Positions 35,539 to 49,522 of a DNA stretch of 64,000 nt are shown in pieces. Both the position numbers and the translations under genes were made by a program. How positions within the stretch are numbered: the stretch's first letter is position 1; each line of letters starts with the position of its first letter. The stretch comes from Desmodus rotundus (lineage: Eukaryota; Chordata; Mammalia; Chiroptera; Phyllostomidae). The stretch is from the NCBI RefSeq assembly GCF_022682495.2, contig NW_026527291.1, forward strand, positions 372,001-436,000. Reading direction: 5' to 3'. The notes under the pieces are model-generated. The model was not told the origin of the DNA, searched no databases, and saw nothing but the letters and a program-made list of their open reading frames with translations.

Positions 35539-37059
35539 ATAAGCAGCCCTCTGCCTCCACGGGGCTCAAACACCTGGGGCCGTTGTGCGAGCACCTGGCG
35601 TTCGTGCAGGCAAACCCGCAGACCCCTCTGGCCCGAACCCACCACTGCGAAGATCCCACTTTTCTTCCATCCGTAAAGGGGTCCTCCTTGAGGAGTGGAG
35701 GAACACGGGGAGGCCCCCAGGAGATGGCTTTTCTCCGAGCCGCGGCTGGCTCCTTTCGGGCCCATACGTGGGCCGCGCGTGCGCACTCAGGCTCCCCACA
35801 ACAGGCCTCCCTCGGGTCACGGGGCCCACCCTTGTGGTGTCTCCTGACCCACCCATGAGGGGTCAAGTGACCCACGCCCGGGGGGTCTCGTGACCCACCC
35901 CTGAGGTGTCACGTGACCCACCCCTGGGGGGTCTCGTGACCCACCCTTGAGGGGTCACGTGACCCACCCCTGAGGGGTCACGTGACCCACACCTGCGGGG
36001 TCACGTGACCCACCCCTGGGGGGTCTCGTGACGCACCCCTGAGGGGTCACGTGACCCACCCCTGGGGGGTCTCGTGACGCACCCCTGAGGGGTCACGTGA
36101 CCCACCCTTGAGGGGTTTCGTGACCCACCCTTTTGGTGTCACGTGACCCACCCTTTTGGGGTCTCGTGACCCACCCTTGGGAAGTCACCTGTCCCACCCT
36201 GGAGGGGTCAGGTTACCCGACCTTGAGAGGTCACAGCAGTTTCACAGGGTCCCTGCGCACCTGTCCATGGAAACAGAAGCCCTCCCTGCCACTCAGAGGA
36301 CCGCGCGATTACCCCTAGGCCACACTGCCCAGCAGCACTCTCAGCCCCGCACAGACAGTGTGCTAAGGACAGACTTTGATACCGGGGCCCTGGGCGGGGG
36401 ATTTTCCATGGAACTCTCTAAGGGCCCGGTGCCCTGTGTCGCCCGGGAGTGCCCAAGCCCTTCCTTGACCCCGCAGGACACTTGCATCCAGCAATAAGCA
36501 GCCGTCTGCCTCCACGGGGCTCAAACACCTGGGCCCGGTGTGCGGGAACCTGGCGTACGTGGAGGCAAACCCCCAGACCCCTCTGGCCCGAACCCACCAC
36601 TGCGAAGATCCCCCTTTTCTTCCATCCGTAAAGGGGCCCTCCCTGGGGAGTGGAGGAACATGGGGAGGCCCCCAGGAGATGGCTTTTCTCCGAGCCGCGG
36701 CTGGCTCGTTTCGGGCCTATACGTGGGCCGCGCATGCGCACTCAGGCTCCAAAGCACACGCCTTCCTCGGCTCACCTGACCCACCCTTTAGAGGTCACAG
36801 CAGTTCCACAGGGTCCCTGGGCACCAGCCCGTGGACACAGGAGCCCTCCCTGCCACCTAAAGGACCACGCGATTTCCGCTGGGGAACACTCCCCAGAAGC
36901 ACTCCCAGCCTCGCACAGACACTGTGCGCAGGATAGACTTGTGGACCAGGGGCCTGGGGGGGGGAATTTTCCAGGGAACTCGCTAAAGGCCAGGTGCCCT
37001 CTGTCGCCCTGGGAGTGCCCACGCCATCCCTTAACCCTGCAGGACACTATCATCCAGCA
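35539..37059 (+). repeat. U22: La18 (35539-36493) + S566 (36494-37059)
   Basis: Copy of U16 at +9,987, with marker C at 36828. Base 36774 is A; partner U37 has C at 62265. Confidence 0.93.
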
Positions 37060-38626
37060 ATAAGCAGCCCTCTGCCTCCACGGGGCTCAAAAACCTGGGC
37101 CCGTTGTGCGAGCACCTGGCGTTCGTGCAGGCAAACCCGCAGACCCCTCTGGCCCGAACCCACCACTGCGAAGATCCCACTTTTCTTCCATCAGTAAAGG
37201 GGTCCTCCTTGAGGAGTGGAGGAACACGGGGAAGCCCCCAGGAGATGGCTTTTCTCCGAGCCGCGCCTGGCTCCTTTCGGGCCTATACGTGGGCCGCGCG
37301 TGCGCAATCAGGCTCCCCACAACAGGCCTCCCTCGGGTCACGGGGCCCACCCTTGAGGTGTCTCCTGACCCACCCTTGAGGGGTCACGTGACCCACCCCC
37401 GGGGGGTCTCGTGACGCACCCCTGAGGGGTCACGTGACCCACCCCTGGGGGGTCTCGTGACCCACACTTGAGGGGTCACGTGACCCAACCCTGGGGGGTC
37501 TCGTGACGCACCCCTGAGGGGTCACGTGACCCACCCCTGAGGGGTCACGTGACCCACACCTGCGGGGTCACGTGACCCAACCCTGGGGGGTCTCGTGACG
37601 CACCCCTGAGGGGTCACGTGACCCACCCCTGGGGGGTCTCGTGACCCACCCCTGAGGGGTCACGTGACCCACCCTTGAGGGGTTTCGTGACCCACCCTTT
37701 TGGGGTCACGTGACCCACCCTTTTGGGGTCTCGTGACCCAGCCTTGGGAGGTCACCTGTCCCACCCTGGAGGGGTCAGGTGACCCGCCCTTGAGAGGTCA
37801 CAGCAGTTTCACAGGGTCCCTGCGCACCTGTCCATGGAAACAGAAGCCCTCCCTGCCACTCAGAGGACCGTGCGATTTCCCCTAGGCCACACTGCCCAGC
37901 AGGACTCTCAGCCCCGCACAGACAGTGTGCTAAGGACAGACTTGGATACCGGGGCCCTGGGCGGGGGATTTTCCATGGAACTCTCTAAGGGCCCGGTGCC
38001 CTGTGTCGCCCGGGAGTGCCCAAGCCCTTCCTTGACCCCGCAGGACACTTGCATCCAGCAATAAGCAGCCGTCTGCCTCCACGGGGCTCAAACACCTGGG
38101 CCCGGTGTGCGGGAACCTGGCGTACGTGGAGGCAAACCCCCAGACCCCTCTGGCCCGAACCCACCACTGCGAAGATCCCCCTTTTCTTCCATCCGTAAAG
38201 GGGCCCTCCCTGGGGAGTGGAGGAACATGGGGAGGCCCCCAGGAGATGGCTTTTCTCCGAGCCGCGGCTGGCTCGTTTCGGGCCTATACGTGGGCCGCGC
38301 ATGCGCACTCAGGCTCCAAAGCACACGCCTTCCTCGGCTCACCTGACCCACCCTTTAGAGGTCACAGCAGTTCCACAGGGTCCCTGGGCACCAGTCCGTG
38401 GACACAGGAGCCCTCCCTGCCACCTAAAGGACCACGCGATTTCCGCTGGGGAACACTCCCCAGAAGCACTCCCAGCCTCGCACAGACACTGTGCGCAGGA
38501 TAGACTTGTGGACCAGGGGCCTGGGGGGGGGAATTTTCCAGGGAACTCGCTAAAGGCCAGGTGCCCTCTGTCGCCCTGGGAGTGCCCACGCCATCCCTTA
38601 ACCCTGCAGGACACTATCATCCAGCA
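37060..38626 (+). repeat. U23: Lb20 (37060-38060) + S566 (38061-38626)
   Basis: Copy of U17 at +9,987 with 20 VNTR units. The end of its R2 right arm carries A at 38023 and A at 38053 (the R1 state) where U17, U32 and U38 have T and C, consistent with a short conversion tract. Confidence 0.93.
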
Positions 38627-41101
38627 ATAAGCAGCCCTCTGCCTCCACGGGGCTCAAACACCTGGGGCCGTTGTGCGAGCACCTGGCGTTCGTGCAGGCA
38701 AACCCGCAGACCCCTCTGGCCCGAACCCACCACTGCGAAGATCCCACTTTTCTTCCATCCGTAAAGGGGTCCTCCTTGAGGAGTGGAGGAACACGGGGAG
38801 GCCCCCAGGAGATGGCTTTTCTCCGAGCCGCGGCTGGCTCCTTTCGGGCCCATACGTGGGCCGCGCGTGCGCACTCAGGCTCCCCACAACAGGCCTCCCT
38901 CGGGTCACGGGGCCCACCCTTGTGGTGTCTCCTGACCCACCCATGAGGGGTCAAGTGACCCACGCCCGGGGGGTCTCGTGACCCACCCCTGAGGTGTCAC
39001 GTGACCCACCCCTGGGGGGTCTCGTGACCCACCCTTGAGGGGTCACGTGACCCACCCCTGAGGGGTCACGTGACCCACACCTGCGGGGTCACGTGACCCA
39101 CCCCTGGGGGGTCTCGTGACGCACCCCTGCGGGGTCACGTGACCCACCCCTGGGGGGTCTCGTGACGCACCCCTGAGGGGTCACGTGACCCACCCTTGAG
39201 GGGTTTCGTGACCCACCCTTTTGGTGTCACGTGACCCACCCTTTTGGGGTCTCGTGACCCACCCTTGGGAAGTCACCTGTCCCACCCTGGAGGGGTCAGG
39301 TTACCCGACCTTGAGAGGTCACAGCAGTTTCACAGGGTCCCTGCGCACCTGTCCATGGAAACAGAAGCCCTCCCTGCCACTCAGAGGACCGCGCGATTAC
39401 CCCTAGGCCACACTGCCCAGCAGCACTCTCAGCCCCGCACAGACAGTGTGCTAAGGACAGACTTGGATACCGGGGCCCTGGGCGGGGGATTTTCCATGGA
39501 ACTCTCTAAGGGCCCGGTGCCCTGTGTCGCCCGGGAGTGCCCAAGCCCTTCCTTGACCCCGCAGGACACTTGCATCCAGCAATAAGCAGCCGTCTGCCTC
39601 CACGGGGCTCAAACACCTGGGCCCGTTGTGCGAGCACCTGGCGTACGTGCAGGCAAACCCGCAGACCCCTCTGGCCCGAACCCACCACTGCGAAGATCCC
39701 ACTTTTCTTCCATCAGTAAAGGGGTCCTCCTTGAGGAGTGGAGGAACACGGGGAAGCCCCCAGGAGATGGCTTTTCTCCGAGCCGCGCCTGGCTCCTTTC
39801 GGGCCTATACGTGGGCCGCGCGTGCGCACTCAGGCTCCCCACAACAGGCCTCCCTCGGGTCACGGGGCCCACCCTTGAGGTGTCTCCTGACCCACCCTTG
39901 AGGGGTCACGTGACCCACCCCCGGGGGGTCTCGTGACGCACCCCTGAGGGGTCACGTGACCCACCCCTGGGGGGTCTCGTGACCCACCCTTGAGGGGTCA
40001 GGTGACCCACCCCTGAGGGGTCATGTGACCCACACCTGCGGGGTCACGTGACCCAACCCTGGGGGGTCTAGTGACGCACCCCTGAGGGGTCACGTGACCC
40101 ACCCCTGGGGGGTCTCGTGACCCACCCCTGAGGGGTCACGTGACCCACCCTTGAGGGGTTTCGTGACCCACCCTTTTGGGGTCACGTGACCCACCCTTTT
40201 GGGGTCTCGTGACCCAGCCTTGGGAGGTCACCTGTCCCACCCTGGAGGGGTCAGGTGACCCGCCCTTGAGAGGTCACAGCAGTTTCACAGGGTCCCTGCG
40301 CACCTGTCCATGGAAACAGAAGCCCTCCCTGCCACTCAGAGGACCGCGCGATTACCCCTAGGCCACACTGCCCAGCAGCACTCTCAGCCCCGCACAGACA
40401 GTGTGCTAAGGACAGACTTTGATACCGGGGCCCTGGGCGGGGGATTTTCCATGGAACTCTCTAAGGGCCCGGTGCCCTGTGTCGCCCGGGAGTGCCCAAG
40501 CCCTTCCTTGACCCCGCAGGACACTTGCATCCAGCAATAAGCAGCCGTCTGCCTCCACGGGGCTCAAACACCTGGGCCCGGTGTGCGGGAACCTGGCGTA
40601 CGTGGAGGCAAACCCCAGACCCCTCTGGCCCGAACCCACCACTGGGAAGATCCCCCTTTTCTTCCATCCGTAAAGGGGCCCTCCCTGGGGAGTGGAGGGA
40701 CATGGGGAGGCCCCCAGGAGATGGCTTTTCTCCGAGCCGCGGCTGGCTCGTTTCGGGCCTATACGTGGGCCGCGCATGCGCACTCAGGCTCCAAAGCACA
40801 CGCCTTCCTCGGCTCACCTGACCCACCCTTTAGAGGTCACAGCAGTTCCACAGGGTCCCTGGGCACCAGTCCGTGGACACAGGAGCCCTCCCTGCCACCT
40901 AAAGGACCACGCGATTTCCGCTGGGGAACACTCCCCAGAAGCACTCCCAGCCTCGCACAGACACTGTGCGCAGGATAGACTTGTGGACCAGGGGCCTGGG
41001 GGGGGGAATTTTCCAGGGAACTCGCTAAAGGCCAGGTGCCCTCTGTCGCCCTGGGAGTGCCCACGCCATCCCTTAACCCTGCAGGACACTATCATCCAGC
41101 A
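38627..41101 (+). repeat. U24: La18 (38627-39581) + second-type hybrid S/Lb18 (39582-40536) + S565 (40537-41101)
   Basis: This 2,475-bp unit has an independent L-L join. The second L begins as S but turns Lb-like near 39622, with an S-type A at 39645 inside the Lb sequence, so the junction is patchy. The rest matches U5, including A at 40070, and the S565 is the undiverged form seen otherwise only in U5. Confidence 0.92.
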
Positions 41102-43439
41102 ATAAGCAGCCCTCTGCCTCCACGGGGCTCAAAAACCTGGGCCCGTTGTGCGAGCACCTGGCGTTCGTGCAGGCAAACCCGCAGACCCCTCTGGTCCGAA
41201 CCCACCACTGCGAAGATCCCACTTTTCTTCCATCAGTAAAGGGGTCCTCCTTGAGGAGTGGAGGAACACGGGGAAGCCCCCAGGAGATGGCTTTTCTCCG
41301 AGCCGCGCCTGGCTCCTTTCGGGCCTATACGTGGGCCGCGCGTGCGCAATCAGGCTCCCCACAACAGGCCTCCCTCGGGTCACGGGGCCCACCCTTGAGG
41401 TGTCTCCTGACCCACCCTTGAGGGGTCACGTGACCCACCCCCGGGGGGTCTCGTGACGCACCCCTGAGGGGTCACGTGACCCACCCCTGGGGGGTCTCGT
41501 GACCCACCCCTGAGGGGTCACGTGACCCACCCTTGAGGGGTTTCGTGACCCACCCTTTTGGGGTCACGTGACCCACCCTTTTGGGGTCTCGTGACCCAGC
41601 CTTGGGAGGTCACCTGTCCCACCCTGGAGGGGTCAGGTGACCCGCCCTTGAGAGGTCACAGCAGTTTCACAGGGTCCCTGCGCACCTGTCCATGGAAACA
41701 GAAGCCCTCCCTGCCACTCAGAGGACCGTGCGATTTCCCCTAGGCCACACTGCCCAGCAGGACTCTCAGCCCCGCACAGACAGTGTGCTAAGGACAGACT
41801 TGGATACCGGGGCCCTGGGCGGGGGATTTTCCATGGAACTCTCTAAGGGCCCGGTGCCCTGTGTCGCCCGGGAGTGCCCATGCCCTTCCTTGACCCCGCA
41901 GGACACTTGCCTCCAGCAATAAGCAGCCGTCTGCCTCCACGGGGCTCAAACACCTGGGCCCGGTGTGCGGGAACCTGGCGTACGTGGAGGCAAACCCCCA
42001 GACCCCTCTGGCCCGAACCCACCACTGCGAAGATCCCCCTTTTCTTCCATCCGTAAAGGGGCCCTCCCTGGGGAGTGGAGGAACACGGGGAGGCCCCCAG
42101 GAGATGGCTTTTCTCCGAGCCGCGGCTGGCTCCTTTCGGGCCCATACGTGGGCCGCGCGTGCGCACTCAGGCTCCCCACAACAGGCCTCCCTCGGGTCAC
42201 GGGGCCCACCCTTGTGGTGTCTCCTGACCCACCCATGAGGGGTCAAGTGACCCACGCCCGGGGGGTCTCGTGACCCACCCCTGAGGTGTCACGTGACCCA
42301 CCCCTGGGGGGTCTCGTGACCCACCCTTGAGGGGTCACGTGACCCACCCCTGAGGGGTCACGTGACCCACACCTGCGGGGTCACGTGACCCACCCCTGGG
42401 GGGTCTCGTGACGCACCCCTGAGGGGTCACGTGACCCACCCCTGGGGGGTCTCGTGACGCACCCCTGAGGGGTCACGTGACCCACCCTTGAGGGGTTTCG
42501 TGACCCACCCTTTTGGTGTCACGTGACCCACCCTTTTGGGGTCTCGTGACCCACCCTTGGGAAGTCACCTGTCCCACCCTGGAGGGGTCAGGTTACCCGA
42601 CCTTGAGAGGTCACAGCAGTTTCACAGGGTCCCTGCGCACCTGTCCATGGAAACAGAAGCCCTCCCTGCCACTCAGAGGACCGCGCGATTACCCCTAGGC
42701 CACACTGCCCAGCAGCACTCTCAGCCCCGCACAGACAGTGTGCTAAGGACAGACTTTGATACCGGGGCCCTGGGCGGGGGATTTTCCATGGAACTCTCTA
42801 AGGGCCCGGTGCCCTGTGTCGCCCGGGAGTGCCCAAGCCCTTCCTTGACCCCGCAGGACACTTGCATCCAGCAATAAGCAGCCGTCTGCCTCCACGGGGC
42901 TCAAACACCTGGGCCCGGTGTGCGGGAACCTGGCGTACGTGGAGGCAAACCCCCAGACCCCTCTGGCCCGAACCCACCACTGCGAAGATCCCCCTTTTCT
43001 TCCATCCGTAAAGGGGCCCTCCCTGGGGAGTGGAGGAACATGGGGAGGCCCCCAGGAGATGGCTTTTCTCCGAGCCGCGGCTGGCTCGTTTCGGGCCTAT
43101 ACGTGGGCCGCGCATGCGCACTCAGGCTCCAAAGCACACGCCTTCCTCGGCTCACCTGACCCACCCTTTAGAGGTCACAGCAGTTCCACAGGGTCCCTGG
43201 GCACCAGTCCGTGGACACAGGAGCCCTCCCTGCCACCTAAAGGACCACGCGATTTCCGCTGGGGAACACTCCCCAGAAGCACTCCCAGCCTCGCACAGAC
43301 ACTGTGCGCAGGATAGACTTGTGGACCAGGGGCCTGGGGGGGGGAATTTTCCAGGGAACTCGCTAAAGGCCAGGTGCCCTCTGTCGCCCTGGGAGTGCCC
43401 ACGCCATCCCTTAACCCTGCAGGACACTATCATCCAGCA
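41102..43439 (+). repeat. U25: Lb12 (41102-41918) + hybrid S/La18 (41919-42873) + S566 (42874-43439)
   Basis: Copy of U6 at +32,390, with the same CTGGTCCGAAC variant and switch point (42071-42086). Confidence 0.93.
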
Positions 43440-44960
43440 ATAAGCAGCCCTCTGCCTCCACGGGGCTCAAACACCTGGGGCCGTTGTGCGAGCACCTGGC
43501 GTTCGTGCAGGCAAACCCGCAGACCCCTCTGGCCCGAACCCACCACTGCGAAGATCCCACTTTTCTTCCATCCGTAAAGGGGTCCTCCTTGAGGAGTGGA
43601 GGAACACGGGGAGGCCCCCAGGAGATGGCTTTTCTCCGAGCCGCGGCTGGCTCCTTTCGGGCCCATACGTGGGCCGCGCGTGCGCACTCAGGCTCCCCAC
43701 AACAGGCCTCCCTCGGGTCACGGGGCCCACCCTTGTGGTGTCTCCTGACCCACCCATGAGGGGTCAAGTGACCCACGCCCGGGGGGTCTCGTGACCCACC
43801 CCTGAGGTGTCACGTGACCCACCCCTGGGGGGTCTCGTGACCCACCCTTGAGGGGTCACGTGACCCACCCCTGAGGGGTCACGTGACCCACACCTGCGGG
43901 GTCACGTGACCCACCCCTGGGGGGTCTCGTGACGCACCCCTGCGGGGTCACGTGACCCACCCCTGGGGGGTCTCGTGACGCACCCCTGAGGGGTCACGTG
44001 ACCCACCCTTGAGGGGTTTCGTGACCCACCCTTTTGGTGTCACGTGACCCACCCTTTTGGGGTCTCGTGACCCACCCTTGGGAAGTCACCTGTCCCACCC
44101 TGGAGGGGTCAGGTTACCCGACCTTGAGAGGTCACAGCAGTTTCACAGGGTCCCTGCGCACCTGTCCATGGAAACAGAAGCCCTCCCTGCCACTCAGAGG
44201 ACCGCGCGATTACCCCTAGGCCACACTGCCCAGCAGCACTCTCAGCCCCGCACAGACAGTGTGCTAAGGACAGACTTGGATACCGGGGCCCTGGGCGGGG
44301 GATTTTCCATGGAACTCTCTAAGGGCCCGGTGCCCTGTGTCGCCCGGGAGTGCCCAAGCCCTTCCTTGACCCCGCAGGACACTTGCATCCAGCAATAAGC
44401 AGCCGTCTGCCTCCACGGGGCTCAAACACCTGGGCCCGGTGTGCGGGAACCTGGCGTACGTGGAGGCAAACCCCCAGACCCCTCTGGCCCGAACCCACCA
44501 CTGCGAAGATCCCCCTTTTCTTCCATCCGTAAAGGGGCCCTCCCTGGGGAGTGGAGGAACATGGGGAGGCCCCCAGGAGATGGCTTTTCTCCGAGCCGCG
44601 GCTGGCTCGTTTCGGGCCTATACGTGGGCCGCGCATGCGCACTCAGGCTCCAAAGCACACGCCTTCCTCGGCTCACCTGACCCACCCTTTAGAGGTCACA
44701 GCAGTTCCACAGGGTCCCTGGGCACCAGTCCGTGGACACAGGAGCCCTCCCTGCCACCTAAAGGACCACGCGATTTCCGCTGGGGAACACTCCCCAGAAG
44801 CACTCCCAGCCTCGCACAGACACTGTGCGCAGGATAGACTTGTGGACCAGGGGCCTGGGGGGGGGAATTTTCCAGGGAACTCGCTAAAGGCCAGGTGCCC
44901 TCTGTCGCCCTGGGAGTGCCCACGCCATCCCTTAACCCTGCAGGACACTATCATCCAGCA
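43440..44960 (+). repeat. U26: La18 (43440-44394) + S566 (44395-44960)
   Basis: Copy of U7 at +32,390, with CTGCGGGG near 43941. It is followed by U27 of the same class, the only place where two such units adjoin. Confidence 0.93.
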
Positions 44961-46481
44961 ATAAGCAGCCCTCTGCCTCCACGGGGCTCAAACACCTGGG
45001 GCCGTTGTGCGAGCACCTGGCGTTCGTGCAGGCAAACCCGCAGACCCCTCTGGCCCGAACCCACCACTGCGAAGATCCCACTTTTCTTCCATCCGTAAAG
45101 GGGTCCTCCTTGAGGAGTGGAGGAACACGGGGAGGCCCCCAGGAGATGGCTTTTCTCCGAGCCGCGGCTGGCTCCTTTCGGGCCCATACGTGGGCCGCGC
45201 GTGCGCACTCAGGCTCCCCACAACAGGCCTCCCTCGGGTCACGGGGCCCACCCTTGTGGTGTCTCCTGACCCACCCATGAGGGGTCAAGTGACCCACGCC
45301 CGGGGGGTCTCGTGACCCACCCCTGAGGTGTCACGTGACCCACCCCTGGGGGGTCTCGTGACCCACCCTTGAGGGGTCACGTGACCCACCCCTGAGGGGT
45401 CACGTGACCCACACCTGCGGGGTCACGTGACCCACCCCTGGGGGGTCTCGTGACGCACCCCTGCGGGGTCACGTGACCCACCCCTGGGGGGTCTCGTGAC
45501 GCACCCCTGAGGGGTCACGTGACCCACCCTTGAGGGGTTTCGTGACCCACCCTTTTGGTGTCACGTGACCCACCCTTTTGGGGTCTCGTGACCCACCCTT
45601 GGGAAGTCACCTGTCCCACCCTGGAGGGGTCAGGTTACCCGACCTTGAGAGGTCACAGCAGTTTCACAGGGTCCCTGCGCACCTGTCCATGGAAACAGAA
45701 GCCCTCCCTGCCACTCAGAGGACCGCGCGATTACCCCTAGGCCACACTGCCCAGCAGCACTCTCAGCCCCGCACAGACAGTGTGCTAAGGACAGACTTGG
45801 ATACCGGGGCCCTGGGCGGGGGATTTTCCATGGAACTCTCTAAGGGCCCGGTGCCCTGTGTCGCCCGGGAGTGCCCAAGCCCTTCCTTGACCCCGCAGGA
45901 CACTTGCATCCAGCAATAAGCAGCCGTCTGCCTCCACGGGGCTCAAACACCTGGGCCCGGTGTGCGGGAACCTGGCGTACGTGGAGGCAAACCCCCAGAC
46001 CCCTCTGGCCCGAACCCACCACTGCGAAGATCCCCCTTTTCTTCCATCCGTAAAGGGGCCCTCCCTGGGGAGTGGAGGAACATGGGGAGGCCCCCAGGAG
46101 ATGGCTTTTCTCCGAGCCGCGGCTGGCTCGTTTCGGGCCTATACGTGGGCCGCGCATGCGCACTCAGGCTCCAAAGCACACGCCTTCCTCGGCTCACCTG
46201 ACCCACCCTTTAGAGGTCACAGCAGTTCCACAGGGTCCCTGGGCACCAGTCCGTGGACACAGGAGCCCTCCCTGCCACCTAAAGGACCACGCGATTTCCG
46301 CTGGGGAACACTCCCCAGAAGCACTCCCAGCCTCGCACAGACACTGTGCGCAGGATAGACTTGTGGACCAGGGGCCTGGGGGGGGGAATTTTCCAGGGAA
46401 CTCGCTAAAGGCCAGGTGCCCTCTGTCGCCCTGGGAGTGCCCACGCCATCCCTTAACCCTGCAGGACACTATCATCCAGCA
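44961..46481 (+). repeat. U27: La18 (44961-45915) + S566 (45916-46481)
   Basis: Partner of U12 at exactly +25,491, with TTGGATACC and CTGCGGGG near 45462. Confidence 0.93.
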
Positions 46482-48001
46482 ATAAGCAGCCCTCTGCCTC
46501 CACGGGGCTCAAAAACCTGGGCCCGTTGTGCGAGCACCTGGCGTTCGTGCAGGCAAACCCGCAGACCCCTCTGGCCCGAACCCACCACTGCGAAGATCCC
46601 ACTTTTCTTCCATCAGTAAAGGGGTCCTCCTTGAGGAGTGGAGGAACACGGGGAAGCCCCCAGGAGATGGCTTTTCTCCGAGCCGCGCCTGGCTCCTTTC
46701 GGGCCTATACGTGGGCCGCGCGTGCGCACTCAGGCTCCCCACAACAGGCCTCCCTCGGGTCACGGGGCCCACCCTTGAGGTGTCTCCTGACCCACCCTTG
46801 AGGGGTCACGTGACCCACCCCCGGGGGGTCTCGTGACGCACCCCTGAGGGGTCACGTGACCCACCCCTGGGGGGTCTCGTGACCCACCCTTGAGGGGTCA
46901 GGTGACCCACCCCTGAGGGGTCATGTGACCCACACCTGCGGGGTCACGTGACCCAACCCTGGGGGGTCTCGTGACGCACCCCTGAGGGGTCACGTGACCC
47001 ACCCCTGGGGGGTCTCGTGACCCACCCCTGAGGGGTCACGTGACCCACCCTTGAGGGGTTTCGTGACCCACCCTTTTGGGGTCACGTGACCCACCCTTTT
47101 GGGGTCTCGTGACCCAGCCTTGGGAGGTCACCTGTCCCACCCTGGAGGGGTCAGGTGACCCGCCCTTGAGAGGTCACAGCAGTTTCACAGGGTCCCTGCG
47201 CACCTGTCCATGGAAACAGAAGCCCTCCCTGCCACTCAGAGGACCGCGCGATTACCCCTAGGCCACACTGCCCAGCAGCACTCTCAGCCCCGCACAGACA
47301 GTGTGCTAAGGACAGACTTTGATACCGGGGCCCTGGGCGGGGGATTTTCCATGGAACTCTCTAAGGGCCCGGTGCCCTGTGTCGCCCGGGAGTGCCCAAG
47401 CCCTTCCTTGACCCCGCAGGACACTTGCATCCAGCAATAAGCAGCCGTCTGCCTCCACGGGGCTCAAACACCTGGGCCCGGTGTGCGGGAACCTGGCGTA
47501 CGTGGAGGCAAACCCCAGACCCCTCTGGCCCGAACCCACCACTGGGAAGATCCCCCTTTTCTTCCATCCGTAAAGGGGCCCTCCCTGGGGAGTGGAGGGA
47601 CATGGGGAGGCCCCCAGGAGATGGCTTTTCTCCGAGCTGCGGCTGGCTCGTTTCGGGCCTATACGTGGGCCGCGCATGCGCACTCAGGCTCCCAAGCACA
47701 CGCCTTCCTCGGCTCACCTGACCCATCCTTTAGAGGTCACAGCAGTTCCACAGGGTCCCTGGGCACCTGTCCGAGGACACAGGAGCCCTCCCTGTCACCT
47801 AAAGGACCACGCGATTTCCGCTGGGGAACACTCCCCAGAAGCACTCCCAGCCTCGCACAGACACTGTGCGCAGGATAGACTTGTGGACCAGGGGCCTGGG
47901 GGGGGGAATTTTCCAGGGAACTCTCTAAAGGCCAGGTGCCCTCTGTCGCCCTGGGAGTGCCCACGCCATCCCTTAACCCTGCAGGACACTATCATCCAGC
48001 A
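46482..48001 (+). repeat. U28: Lb18 (46482-47436) + S565 (47437-48001)
   Basis: Partner of U13 at +25,491, with the diverged S565. Confidence 0.93.
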
Positions 48002-49522
48002 ATAAGCAGCCCTCTGCCTCCACGGGGCTCAAACACCTGGGGCCGTTGTGCGAGCACCTGGCGTTCGTGCAGGCAAACCCGCAGACCCCTCTGGCCCGAA
48101 CCCACCACTGCGAAGATCCCACTTTTCTTCCATCCGTAAAGGGGTCCTCCTTGAGGAGTGGAGGAACACGGGGAGGCCCCCAGGAGATGGCTTTTCTCCG
48201 AGCCGCGGCTGGCTCCTTTCGGGCCCATACGTGGGCCGCGCGTGCGCACTCAGGCTCCCCACAACAGGCCTCCCTCGGGTCACGGGGCCCACCCTTGTGG
48301 TGTCTCCTGACCCACCCATGAGGGGTCAAGTGACCCACGCCCGGGGGGTCTCGTGACCCACCCCTGAGGTGTCACGTGACCCACCCCTGGGGGGTCTCGT
48401 GACCCACCCTTGAGGGGTCACGTGACCCACCCCTGAGGGGTCACGTGACCCACACCTGCGGGGTCACGTGACCCACCCCTGGGGGGTCTCGTGACGCACC
48501 CCTGAGGGGTCACGTGACCCACCCCTGGGGGGTCTCGTGACGCACCCCTGAGGGGTCACGTGACCCACCCTTGAGGGGTTTCGTGACCCACCCTTTTGGT
48601 GTCACGTGACCCACCCTTTTGGGGTCTCGTGACCCACCCTTGGGAAGTCACCTGTCCCACCCTGGAGGGGTCAGGTTACCCGACCTTGAGAGGTCACAGC
48701 AGTTTCACAGGGTCCCTGCGCACCTGTCCATGGAAACAGAAGCCCTCCCTGCCACTCAGAGGACCGCGCGATTACCCCTAGGCCACACTGCCCAGCAGCA
48801 CTCTCAGCCCCGCACAGACAGTGTGCTAAGGACAGACTTTGATACCGGGGCCCTGGGCGGGGGATTTTCCATGGAACTCTCTAAGGGCCCGGTGCCCTGT
48901 GTCGCCCGGGAGTGCCCAAGCCCTTCCTTGACCCCGCAGGACACTTGCATCCAGCAATAAGCAGCCGTCTGCCTCCACGGGGCTCAAACACCTGGGCCCG
49001 GTGTGCGGGAACCTGGCGTACGTGGAGGCAAACCCCCAGACCCCTCTGGCCCGAACCCACCACTGCGAAGATCCCCCTTTTCTTCCATCCGTAAAGGGGC
49101 CCTCCCTGGGGAGTGGAGGAACATGGGGAGGCCCCCAGGAGATGGCTTTTCTCCGAGCCGCGGCTGGCTCGTTTCGGGCCTATACGTGGGCCGCGCATGC
49201 GCACTCAGGCTCCAAAGCACACGCCTTCCTCGGCTCACCTGACCCACCCTTTAGAGGTCACAGCAGTTCCACAGGGTCCCTGGGCACCAGTCCGTGGACA
49301 CAGGAGCCCTCCCTGCCACCTAAAGGACCACGCGATTTCCGCTGGGGAACACTCCCCAGAAGCACTCCCAGCCTCGCACAGACACTGTGCGCAGGATAGA
49401 CTTGTGGACCAGGGGCCTGGGGGGGGGAATTTTCCAGGGAACTCGTTAAAGGCCAGGTGCCCTCTGTCGCCCTGGGAGTGCCCACGCCATCCCTTAACCC
49501 TGCAGGACACTATCATCCAGCA
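48002..49522 (+). repeat. U29: La18 (48002-48956) + S566 (48957-49522)
   Basis: Partner of U14, with the same marker T at 49446. Confidence 0.93.

Larger units (their letters stand above)
18955..38509 (+). repeat. Superduplication copy 1 (offset 25,491 bp)
   Basis: Unit boundaries of U12-U23 map onto U27-U38 at a constant offset of 25,491 bp with no net length change. Private markers at 29377, 30500, 30706, 31018, 26841, 23955 and 36828 reappear at the expected positions. Differences seen by eye: 25419, 33338, 34857, 36774, 38023 and 38053. The left limit is set by mismatches at about 18785 and 18954. Confidence 0.9.
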
